NCBI GenBank assembly: GCA_015075175.1
Contig: JABTUV010000002.1
Location: 273,581 to 337,580, forward strand
Direction: 5' to 3'
Length of the DNA: 64,000 nt
Source of the DNA: a bacterium
Lineage (GTDB): Bacteria > Hinthialibacterota > Hinthialibacteria > H5-UNCL2
Shown in pieces: positions 35,888 through 43,434 of the stretch. The notes below the pieces were generated by a model. It was not told where the DNA came from. It did not search any database and was given only the letters and a program-made list of their open reading frames with translations. Within the stretch, counting starts at the first letter, position 1. Every line of letters begins with the position of its first letter. A program made the position numbers and the translations under genes.

Positions 35888-37378
35888 GTGGTCCAACCAT
35901 TCCTTCTCTCCATGCGCGGAATAACCAAGCGTTATCCCGGCGTGGAGGCTCTCAAAGGCGTCAATCTGGAAATCCTGCCCGGCGAAGTGCACGCGCTGGT
36001 CGGGGAAAACGGCGCCGGCAAGTCCACGCTCATGAAACTCCTGGTCGGCGCGGACCGCGCCGACGCGGGCGAGATCGTCTTCAACGGCCGGGTTCTCGCC
36101 GGCCACACCACGCGCGATGCCCGCAGGGCCGGCATCGGCATCATCTATCAAGAGTTCAACCTGATTCCGTTTCTCTCGGCGGTCGATAACATCTTCCTGG
36201 GCAAGGAGCGGACCCGCAACGCCTTCGGCTTCGTGGACAGCCGCCGGCAACGGAAGGAAGCGGCGGAACTGCTTTCCAGCCTGGGCATCGAGATCGACCT
36301 GGACGTGCCGGTCAAATACCTTTCGGTCGCGCAGAAGCAGCTGGTCGAGATCGCCAAGGCCCTTTCCGAGCAATCCATCCTTCTGGCCATGGACGAACCC
36401 AGCGCTACGTTGACCACGCGGGAACTCGACAAGCTCTTCGAGATCATCCGCCGCCTGAAGGCGCAGGGTATCTCCGTCATCTACATCTCGCACCGACTGG
36501 AGGAGGTTTTTGAAATCTGCGACCGAGTGACGGTGTTCCGCGACGGGATGGGTGTGGCGACGCGCCCGGTGTGCGAAGTCAATCGGGAATGGTTGATCGA
36601 GCGCATGGTCGGGCGCAGCCTGTCGGAGGAATTTCCCAAGGTGGAAACTCCGGTCGGCGAGGAGCTCTTGCGCGTGAAAGGTCTGTCGCGGGCGGGCGCG
36701 TTCAGAGACGTCAGCTTCTCGCTGTATCGCGGAGAAATCCTCGCCCTCACGGGGCTGGTGGGCTCAGGCCGGACGGAGGTCGCGCGGGCCATCTTCGGCG
36801 CCGATCCGCCGGACGCCGGGCAAGTCTATTTCAAGGGCAGGCCGGTGCGTTTCGCCAGCCCCGCCGAAGCGACGGTAGCGGGACTGGCCCTCCTCACCGA
36901 GGACCGCAAGAGCCAGGGTCTCGTTTTGGGCATGACAGTCCGGGAGAACGTCACCCTCTCCAACCTGGCGGCGCTGGCCACGGCCGGTTTCGTGCGGCGG
37001 AAGGAGGAGCGCGCCGTCGTGGATCGCTGCATCGTCGAGCTCTTCATCCGCACTCCCAGCCGCGAACAGACGGTCAAGCATCTCTCGGGCGGCAATCAGC
37101 AGAAGGTCGTGGTCGCGCGCTGGCTGCTGTCGGAGGCGGAGCTCCTTATCTTCGACGAGCCCACGCGCGGCATCGACGTGGGCGCCAAGGCCGAAATCTA
37201 TCATCTGATGAACCGCCTCTTGGCGGCGGGCAAGGGTATTCTGATGATCAGCTCGGAGCTGCCGGAGGTGCTGGGCATGGCGGACCGGATCGCGGTCATG
37301 CGCGAGGGCCGCCTGGCGGGCATCCTGCCGCGCGCCGAGGCGACGCAGGAGAGAATCATGCGTCTGGCCGTGGCATGA
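35888..37378 (+). CDS. sugar ABC transporter ATP-binding protein (RbsA-like, two nucleotide-binding domains)
   Basis: I favour GTG 35888, which yields VQPFLLSMRGITKRYPGV as in RbsA homologues; TTG 35873 and ATG 35912 are possible. The 496-residue protein has a first domain with Walker A GENGAGKST, LSVAQKQ signature and Walker B LLAMDEP. The second domain has the degenerate P-loop GLVGSGRTE and LSGGNQQK signature. This is the carbohydrate uptake CUT2 family layout. The RbsC-type permease expected after it is missing: the next gene, on the other strand, is PanE, whose frame overlaps the last 178 bp. Confidence 0.92.
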   Translation: MVQPFLLSMRGITKRYPGVEALKGVNLEILPGEVHALVGENGAGKSTLMKLLVGADRADAGEIVFNGRVLAGHTTRDARRAGIGIIYQEFNLIPFLSAVDNIFLGKERTRNAFGFVDSRRQRKEAAELLSSLGIEIDLDVPVKYLSVAQKQLVEIAKALSEQSILLAMDEPSATLTTRELDKLFEIIRRLKAQGISVIYISHRLEEVFEICDRVTVFRDGMGVATRPVCEVNREWLIERMVGRSLSEEFPKVETPVGEELLRVKGLSRAGAFRDVSFSLYRGEILALTGLVGSGRTEVARAIFGADPPDAGQVYFKGRPVRFASPAEATVAGLALLTEDRKSQGLVLGMTVRENVTLSNLAALATAGFVRRKEERAVVDRCIVELFIRTPSREQTVKHLSGGNQQKVVVARWLLSEAELLIFDEPTRGIDVGAKAEIYHLMNRLLAAGKGILMISSELPEVLGMADRIAVMREGRLAGILPRAEATQERIMRLAVA

Positions 37379-38409
37379 TCAATTCGTAGCCGTAACTCGT
37401 AATTCGTAATCGATCCTCGATTAAGAACCACGAGCATGAGCACACCCCGCGCACCCCTCGAAACCGTCCTCCGCTCCAACTCGCGCACGGACTCGGCCAG
37501 CTCTCGGTTGATGGGAACAGGCAGGCCGTGCTTCTCCGCCAGCTTCACGATGGCGCCCGAGAGCGCGTCGATTTCAGTGGGTTTGCCGGCCTCGACCGCC
37601 TGCAACATGCTGGAGCGATGCGCGGCGGTGGGAGGGATTTCCTCCTCCAGAAAATGCCACCAGTAGCTCTCCGCGTCGTGAAAGAGCATCTCGACGCCTT
37701 CCGCCGCGGCCACGCGGTACACCTCCTCCACGACCTGCCGCATCCGCGCGCGCGTTTCCGGGTTCTCCGCCAACTGGCCGTAAGTGCATTGTCGCAACGC
37801 CGAAAGCGGATTCAGTGCGCAGTTGTAGAGGACTTTGGCCCAGATGTAGGCGCGGATGCGGTCGGTGGTCCGGCAGGGGATGCGGGCGCGGTCGATGGCG
37901 TCCGCCAGCGCCGAGAGGCGCTTCGAGGGAGCGCCTTCGGGCCAGGGACCCAGCATGACGGGGGCGGCGCAGACCGTGATGCGGACCGCGCCCGGACGAG
38001 GCAGCATGGCGCCGAAGATGACCCGCCCACCGACCACCCGCCGCCGCCCGAAACGCGCCTCCAGAATCTCGCAGTTGCCCAGTCCATTCTGAAGCGAGAC
38101 GAACCATGTATCCTCGTCGGCAAAGCGCGCCGCCGCATGGGCCGCGATTTCGGTAGCGTAACTCTTAACCGCTAGGAGGATCGCCGAGGGCGCGGGTCCT
38201 GGCCAGGGCTCTCCTTCTCCAAGCGTCGCAACAGAGACGCCGGCATGGTCCCCCCAGATGCCCTCCAAGTCCAATCCGCCCCGCCGGACAGCCTCCCAGT
38301 GCGGACCCCGGCCGTAGAGCACGACGGGCGACCCGGCGCGCGCCAGGAAGCCGGCGAAAGCGCTCCCGATGGCGCCGGCTCCGAAGACCAATATCGACCT
38401 TGAATCCAT
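37201..38409 (-). CDS. panE: 2-dehydropantoate 2-reductase with run-on C terminus
   Basis: The 402-residue frame has the NADP site ILVFGAGAIGSAFAGFLARAG at the start, SLQNGLGN, and the catalytic-domain pattern IRAYIWAKVLYNCALNPLSAL with the conserved Lys. The family reduces ketopantoate to pantoate in coenzyme A synthesis; related reductases with other substrates exist. Typical length is about 300-320 residues. After about residue 318 the frame reads through an ATTACGA-type repeat and antisense to rbsA-like sequence, so the last 80 residues are probably spurious or reflect a lost stop. Confidence 0.85.
   Translation of the reverse strand: MDSRSILVFGAGAIGSAFAGFLARAGSPVVLYGRGPHWEAVRRGGLDLEGIWGDHAGVSVATLGEGEPWPGPAPSAILLAVKSYATEIAAHAAARFADEDTWFVSLQNGLGNCEILEARFGRRRVVGGRVIFGAMLPRPGAVRITVCAAPVMLGPWPEGAPSKRLSALADAIDRARIPCRTTDRIRAYIWAKVLYNCALNPLSALRQCTYGQLAENPETRARMRQVVEEVYRVAAAEGVEMLFHDAESYWWHFLEEEIPPTAAHRSSMLQAVEAGKPTEIDALSGAIVKLAEKHGLPVPINRELAESVRELERRTVSRGARGVLMLVVLNRGSITNYELRLRIDHATARRMILSCVASARGRMPARRPSRMTAIRSAMPSTSGSSELIIRIPLPAAKRRFIR
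37380..37437. repeat. ATTACGA-rich repeat between rbsA-like and panE genes
   Basis: The tract AATTCGTAGCCGTAACTCGTAATTCGTAATCGATCCTCGATTAAGA (described by its words TCGTAATTCGTAATCG) resembles 35785-35872 and 41723-41820. The panE frame reads through it. Confidence 0.55.
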
Positions 38410-38625
38410 GGTGATTTGTTCCCGAGGACCGCCCCGACCCTAACCCGTGCGAGCCGAACATGGCAAGCTACCAGCCAGGACCTTGCCGCACAAGCGCCTG
38501 TAAGACGGGCAGACTTGCAAACGATCAAGACTTTGTTGCCCCGAAGCAGGTATTAATCTTCTCAAACCAGTCAGTTTTTCCCATTGTCAAGCTCGGACCT
38601 GTTGAGTATCATGACTTCATTGTGC

Positions 38626-38653
38626 TTGGATTCACTTAATTTTGTGATATATT
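38626..38653 (+). promoter_or_regulatory. probable promoter of the FNR-like gene
   Basis: TTGGAT (38626-38631) is 16 bp from TATATT (38648-38653), in an AT-rich stretch 54 bp upstream of the start codon. No TTGAT-N4-ATCAA FNR box was found. Confidence 0.45.
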
Positions 38654-38706
38654 AACTGTCCGATGGACATGACTTTTGCGCAAGACAGAAAAGAAGAAGG
38701 TGCACC

Positions 38707-39473
38707 ATGAACGACCAACCCCTTCGCGTGGTTCGATTTCATCATCATTGCTACACATGCCTGTTGGCGGCGTCGCGGCTGTGCTGCAACCTCTCCGAGG
38801 AGCACGTGCGCAAGTTGGCGTCCTTGTCCAAGCAGATTACCTATCGCAAGAACCAGACGCTGTTCGTCGAGGGCGAACCGGCGGCGCGGGTGTTCGTGAT
38901 CCGCAAGGGCACGGTGAAGTTGTCGCGTACCGCCCCGGACGGGCGGGATTCCTGCTGCAACTGAAGGGCGCGGGCGCGCTGACCGGCTTCACGCGCTCTT
39001 CATGGACAACTACGCGGTCACGGCGACCGCCTGTGGCACCGTCGAAGTGTGCCTCTTGCGCAGCAAAGACGTGCTGGAGACGGTGTCGGACGACGCGGTG
39101 TTCCTCCAGAACCTGGTGAAGTTGTGCCAGCATGAACTGGTCGATGCCTGGAACCAGTTGATCACGTTCGCCACGGCCGGACCGCGCTCGCGGGTCGCCA
39201 CGCTGCTCTTGAAGGCCATGCCGGACACGCCGGCGGAGCCGGGCGCGCTGGTCGAGCGTGGCGCTGCCGGTGAGCCGCCGCAACATCGCCGAGTGGCTCA
39301 ACATCGCGCCCGAGACGCTCTCGCGCATCCTGTCCGAGCTGGAGAACCGGGGTCTGATCATGCGCCTGCCGGGCCGACGCCTGGCGGTCGCCAACGCCGA
39401 GGCTCTGGCCGGCGTGGTGACTGGCGACTTCTTACCTGCGCCGGCTGGCAAACCCATCGCTCGTGCCCGGTAA
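38707..39473 (+). pseudogene. CRP/FNR-family regulator with N-terminal cysteines, frameshifted
   Basis: The first frame (ATG 38707) encodes HHCYTCLLAASRLCCNLSEEH, a cysteine cluster as in oxygen-sensing FNR proteins, and the start of the cyclic-nucleotide-like beta barrel (FVEGEPAARVFVIRKGTVKL). It then hits a stop at 38962. The barrel continues in two other frames (FLLQLKGAGALTGF; MDNYAVTATACGTVEVCLLRSKD), and the CRP-type helix-turn-helix SRRNIAEWLNIAPETLSRIL is in a further frame ending at 39471. The pieces are collinear with no missing region, so an intact protein of about 255 residues is likely in the cell if the breaks are sequence errors. Target genes cannot be told. Confidence 0.7.
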
Positions 39474-39528
39474 CGCGATCGGGGACGCGCAGGCAGGGAC
39501 CGGCACGAATCTCAAGTTACCGCCCGCT

Positions 39529-41186
39529 CTATCGTGAGCCCCCGGCGGGGATTCGTGACTGTCCCAATTCCTCCCTTGGAATCCAATAGTAGGTGGGGCG
39601 CGTGAAGGCGCCGCTTTTGGGCGCCAACGCCCGGCGCCGCTCCGGCAACTCCTCGTCTCCGTAGCGAATGGTCGAATACAACTGGTAATGCCGCGCGATG
39701 GCGGCGAAGAGGTCGAATTCGAGGTTCAGCGGATAGTCGGCGATGATGGCGTCATAGTGGTGCTCGCGGATCAGGGCGTACCACTTTTCGGACGGCTGTC
39801 CGCCGCAGCGGGCAAACTCGAGGGCGGCGAACTCGCGCACGTAAACGGGCGCCCGCGCTGGAGATTGAGGTAGGGATGGCTCAACACCCATACCCGCTCG
39901 CCTGACTGCGCCAACAGCTCGGCACGACCCGCTCGGCTTGTCGGACGGTTTCGTTTTGACGATTGGGTCGCCAGTCGCCCGGACGATTGACGGCCAGCAG
40001 CACGAGTACCTGTGCGGCGACGAGGGCGTGGCGGCCCGCTGCAGGACGAGTCGAGAGTGGCTCCAGGCGTCTCCCAACAGCACCCGCCGACCATACACAT
40101 CGCCAGCATCAACGGCGGGAGGTTGTTGTAATAGGCGCCGTACTTGAACGTCACCGGTAGGCTGGCCGCCGCGCCGAAGATGAGTAACAGCGCCTCCAGC
40201 GCGCGCTCCGCCGCCGCGGTCCTCGCGCGGCCATGGCCAGTCCGACGACGATGCCCAAGACCCACGGCAGTGCGTACTTGAGCGTCGGTTTGACGAAGAT
40301 GAGCGCGAACAGATTGCGATGCTCAACCGCGCGGGCATGCGCATACATGTAATCCCAGTACCAGCCCTCCGTCAGCCACTGTCCTAGTGCGATCCAGACC
40401 AGCGAGACCGCTCCGCCCGCCAAAAGAAACTCGGCCCGTCTCCACCACCTCACCTCCCTCTCTGGGAGAGGGGCAGGGGTGGAAATACCCTCTCCCTCTG
40501 GGAGAGGGCAGGTGAGGGGACACCTCTCCCTCTGGGAGAGGGCAGGTGTGAGGACCTCTCCCTTAGGGAGAGGGTAGGGGTGAGGAAGGAACGAGCATGT
40601 CAAACAGCCCTACCGCCAAGAGGAACGCGCTGCCGTTCTGCTTGGCCAACGGAGAAGAACCGAGCAGCAGCACGGACGCGACCCTCCAGATCATGCGCCC
40701 CGTGTTGCGGCTCTTGGCGTAAGCGCCGATGCCCGCCGCCGCCATCGCCAGCATCAGCGCATCCACCCGGCACAGGTCCAGCCACTGGCCGGTGTATTGA
40801 TAGAAGCCCCAGAAGAGCCCCATGGCGAGCCACGCCGGCCGCCAGCCGCCGGTGCGCGCGCGCACGAATCCGCCCAGCGCAATGCACGTCACAACCGACG
40901 CCAGCATCGACAGGAGGCGCCCGGTCCAGAAAGCGGGGCCGCAAAAATAGACGAGTGGCGCCCACAGGATCAGGTACAAGGGGGGATAAAAGTAGGCGAT
41001 CCACTGGTCGGGGCGGCTGTAGACGGCCTGGCCGTGCGCCAGCCGATGCGCCGCAATCAACAGGTCGCCTTCCATCCATTCCAGTCCGAAGGGATAGCCG
41101 ACGCGAAAACAAAAGGCATACAGCACCTCGCCCGCAAAGACGATGAGGGGAAGGAGGCAGAGGAAGTGCGCGGCGCGTCGGTTCAT
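39529..41186 (-). pseudogene. GT39-like membrane glycosyltransferase, frameshifted and carrying a repeat array
   Basis: The N terminus from ATG 41186 has transmembrane helices (FLCLLPLIVFAGEVLYAF) and the periplasmic-loop pattern LEWMEGDLLIAAHRLAHGQAVY and YFYPPLYLILWAPLVYF. This is typical of polyprenyl-phosphate-dependent glycosyltransferases of the GT39/ArnT/PMT type. More helices follow in other frames (LLAGGAVSLVWIALGQWL; ALPWVLGIVVGLAMA), and the soluble C-terminal part (HHYDAIIADYPLNLEFD, TRPTYYWIPREEL) ends at 39529. Breaks occur near 40560-40600, 40215-40235 and 39850-39900. A hairpin array at 40448-40587 interrupts the coding region. Confidence 0.65.
40448..40587. repeat. four CTCTCCC-GGGAGAGG hairpin units inside a glycosyltransferase gene
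   Basis: Four units of CCTCTCCCTCTGGGAGAGGGCAGG type, each an inverted repeat with a 2-4 base loop, follow one another. On the minus strand they read as PLPKGEVLTPALSQRERC, a peptide-like phrase open in frame. The flanking DNA encodes membrane glycosyltransferase sequence on both sides, so the array lies within the gene. Confidence 0.85.
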
Positions 41187-41269
41187 GGTTTCGGGGCCAT
41201 CTTGACGGCCGCGCACACGCTGTCAAGTAGTTGGCGTTCCTGCTACCTCACGCTCCCGGCCGCCTCGGC
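41187..41269. other. start of a 660-bp stretch without a supported gene
   Basis: Between the glycosyltransferase start and uppP (41187-41849) I see two repeat tracts and one weak 61-codon frame (41535-41720). That frame has no family features and lacks a properly spaced ribosome site. Confidence 0.4.
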
Positions 41270-41389
41270 TGTCATTTCGACCGAAGGGAGAAATCTTGCG
41301 CCTTGCGCTCGGGTGGTGGTTCAAAGGCGGGAGAGATTTCTCCCTTCGGTCGAAATGACAGTATCGTTCTCCTTCGGTCGAAACGACAG
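41270..41389. repeat. TTTCGACCGAAGGGAGAAAT inverted-repeat element
   Basis: GTCATTTCGACCGAAGGGAG (41270) faces CTCCCTTCGGTCGAAATGAC (to about 41359). A third, partial unit, CTCCTTCGGTCGAAACGAC, follows to 41388. It is the most regular copy of this family in the window. Confidence 0.8.
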
Positions 41390-41722
41390 TTCGCGTCTCT
41401 TTTCAGTCCTGATGGCATGGAGATCGGGAGGTTCGCGCGCGGGCAATGCTCCTGCGGGGCTGGTAGCCAATTCGCCGCGGACCACCGGGGTGGCTGGCCA
41501 CTTGCGAGAGCCGCACTTGTGGGTACATTGAGGGATGTTTTCCCGATCCTGGGCCCCGGAGGTCGCCATGCGCGGCACGCTCGTGTCTCTCGCCACTCTG
41601 TCTACAGTCGCGACCTTCTCCGACGACGATACCGACATCGACTACGTGGTCCTTCTTGCGAGGGAGAAAGGCCGCGCCAGGTTTACCAGCATCGCGGAAT
41701 CGGAGGGTTATGCGCGGTAACC

Positions 41723-41820
41723 CTCACGATTACGATTACGATACGTGCTCGTAATCGTGTTCGATTAAGATCAAGATCAAGATTAAGATCAAGATTAAGA
41801 TTAAGATTAAGATTAAGATT
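41723..41820 (+). repeat. ATTACG tract and GATTAA/GATCAA hexamer array before uppP
   Basis: Positions 41723-41762 are built from CGATTACGATTACGA and CTCGTAATCG words. From 41763 to 41820 there are about 9.7 perfect hexamers, GATTAA or GATCAA, in the order T-C-C-T-C-T-T-T-T. The array ends 30 bp before the uppP start codon, so it lies in the promoter or leader. Confidence 0.9.
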
Positions 41821-41849
41821 GGGAATGCGGCGGGTTCGGAGGACCATCC

Positions 41850-42653
41850 TTGATCTACCTGAAAGCCATCATCCTCGCAGTCGTCGAGGGAATCACCGAG
41901 TTTCTGCCCATCAGCAGCACCGGCCACATGATCCTGGTAGACGAATGGATGCAACTCTCGCCGGATCGAAGTTTCTCCGAAGCCTTCATGGTGATCATCC
42001 AACTGCCGGCGATCCTGTCGGTCGTCATCTACTTCTGGAAGGACCTGTGGCCGCTGCAGCCCAGCGCGGTTGAGACCCGCCTGCGCCTGCGGCTGTGGGC
42101 GACCATCCTCCTGGCATTTCTGCCCGCGGCCTTACTGGGCCTGCTCTTTCACAACTATATCGAAGAAAAGCTGTTTAACAGCGGAGTAGTCGCGGGGGCG
42201 CTGCTGGTGGGCGGGGTGCTCTTGATACTCCTGGACCGGGGAGGACGGCGCGCGGACATCGCGGGTGTGCACGACATCTCGCCGCGGATCGCGCTTCTGA
42301 TCGGTCTCTTTCAGTGCCTGGCGATGATCCCGGGCACGTCACGTTCGGCGGCGACCATCATCGGAGCCATGGCGCTGGGGGCCAGCCGCGTCGCCGCCGC
42401 CGAGTTCTCCTTCTTTCTCGCCATTCCTACCATGGCCGGTGCTACCGCTCTGACCGTCGCCAAGCACGGCCTCTCCTTCACGGGCGAGCAGTGGGGCGTT
42501 TTGGCCGTGGGTTCGCTGGTCTCCTTCGGCGTGGCCTACGGGGTCGTAGCCGGCCTGATGATCTTCATCCGCCGGCACAGCTTCGCGCCGTTCGGCTACT
42601 ACCGTATCGCGCTGGCGCTGATCGTACTGGGATACTATTGGGGCGCGCGATGA
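41850..42653 (+). CDS. uppP: undecaprenyl-diphosphatase
   Basis: The 267-residue protein starts at TTG 41850, seven bases after GGAGG. It is a polytopic membrane protein with both family motifs: EGITEFLPISSTGH (about 13-26) and PGTSRSAATIIGAM in the second half, with the catalytic Glu, Ser and Arg. It dephosphorylates undecaprenyl diphosphate to recycle the lipid carrier of cell-wall synthesis. The TTG start and the hexamer array just upstream may limit or vary its expression. Confidence 0.95.
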   Translation: MIYLKAIILAVVEGITEFLPISSTGHMILVDEWMQLSPDRSFSEAFMVIIQLPAILSVVIYFWKDLWPLQPSAVETRLRLRLWATILLAFLPAALLGLLFHNYIEEKLFNSGVVAGALLVGGVLLILLDRGGRRADIAGVHDISPRIALLIGLFQCLAMIPGTSRSAATIIGAMALGASRVAAAEFSFFLAIPTMAGATALTVAKHGLSFTGEQWGVLAVGSLVSFGVAYGVVAGLMIFIRRHSFAPFGYYRIALALIVLGYYWGAR

Positions 42654-42662
42654 AAACGCGCG

Positions 42663-43067
42663 TCAGCGCGGCGTCCTGCCCGCCAAGATCTTCTCCAGGC
42701 GGTCCGCCACCTCGAACGGGTCGAACGGTTTGGAGATGAAGTCATCGGCCGCCGTCCCCCGCTTCCAGACGCCGTCCGCCAGTTCGCCGTCGCTGGTGAT
42801 CGAGGTCATAATCACGACCGGAACGTCGCGCGTCTCCGCGTTGGCCTTCAGCCGCTTGCAGGCCTCCAGGCCCGACAGGCCCGGCATCACCAGGTCCAAC
42901 AGCACCACGTCCACCCTTGCCGACTCGACCAGCGGCGCGACCTGCGAACCCGAATAGCAGCAAACAACCTCGAAGCCGCGAATCTTCAACGCCGTAGTGA
43001 GCATCTCCGTAATGGCCTCGTCGTCGTCCCCGACGAGCACCTTGAAGACCGGTCTAGTTCGCTCCAT
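42663..43067 (-). CDS. single-domain response regulator
   Basis: From ATG 43067 the protein has 134 residues forming one receiver domain: acidic pocket VGDDDEA near the start, phospho-acceptor Asp in VDVVLLDLVMPG, Thr in VVIMTSIT and Lys in DFISKPFDP. There is no output domain, so it signals through protein contact, as CheY or Spo0F do. No histidine kinase is nearby. It converges on uppP with a gap of nine bases. Confidence 0.9.
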   Translation of the reverse strand: MERTRPVFKVLVGDDDEAITEMLTTALKIRGFEVVCCYSGSQVAPLVESARVDVVLLDLVMPGLSGLEACKRLKANAETRDVPVVIMTSITSDGELADGVWKRGTAADDFISKPFDPFEVADRLEKILAGRTPR

Positions 43068-43190
43068 GCAGAGGGTTTTCCTTAAGACATCCGCAGAATC
43101 CTGAGCTGACTCAGGCGAAAAAACCATCATACCAGGTGTCACAGTTTTTGTCCAGAAAATTTCAAGCGCAAGCGCATGGGCGCTCGGGAT

Positions 43191-43230
43191 CTATGGGACC
43201 TATGGGACGTATGGGACCTATGAGACCTGG
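43191..43230 (+). repeat. 10-bp tandem repeat, four units
   Basis: CTATGGGACC, TATGGGACGT, ATGGGACCTA and TGAGACCTGG form a decamer array (unit TATGGGACCT with changes). The remaining part of 43068-43434 has no supported gene. Confidence 0.75.
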
Positions 43231-43434
43231 GGGACGCCGCCTTCCCCCAAAGACGTGTCCCATGCATCCCAGCGTTCGCGTACATTCCATGCCTCCTCTC
43301 GCCCGGTGATTGATTTTCCCGGCCATTTGTCTAGACTGCTCCCCACGATGCGGCGGCGCCGCTCGGTAACATCCTGAATCACTTGGAAATGCCCCTTCCG
43401 CTGCAGGAACCGCGCGGAAGCCCGAGAGCGCGAC

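Noticed and set aside
40448..40587. Possible CRISPR array
   Set aside because: The repeats are self-palindromic and near-contiguous, without 30-40-bp unique spacers, and no cas genes are nearby.
41535..41720. A 61-codon frame between the glycosyltransferase and uppP
   Set aside because: The GAGGG is too close to the ATG, no family is recognised, and the region is repeat-rich. I would keep it only if transcribed.
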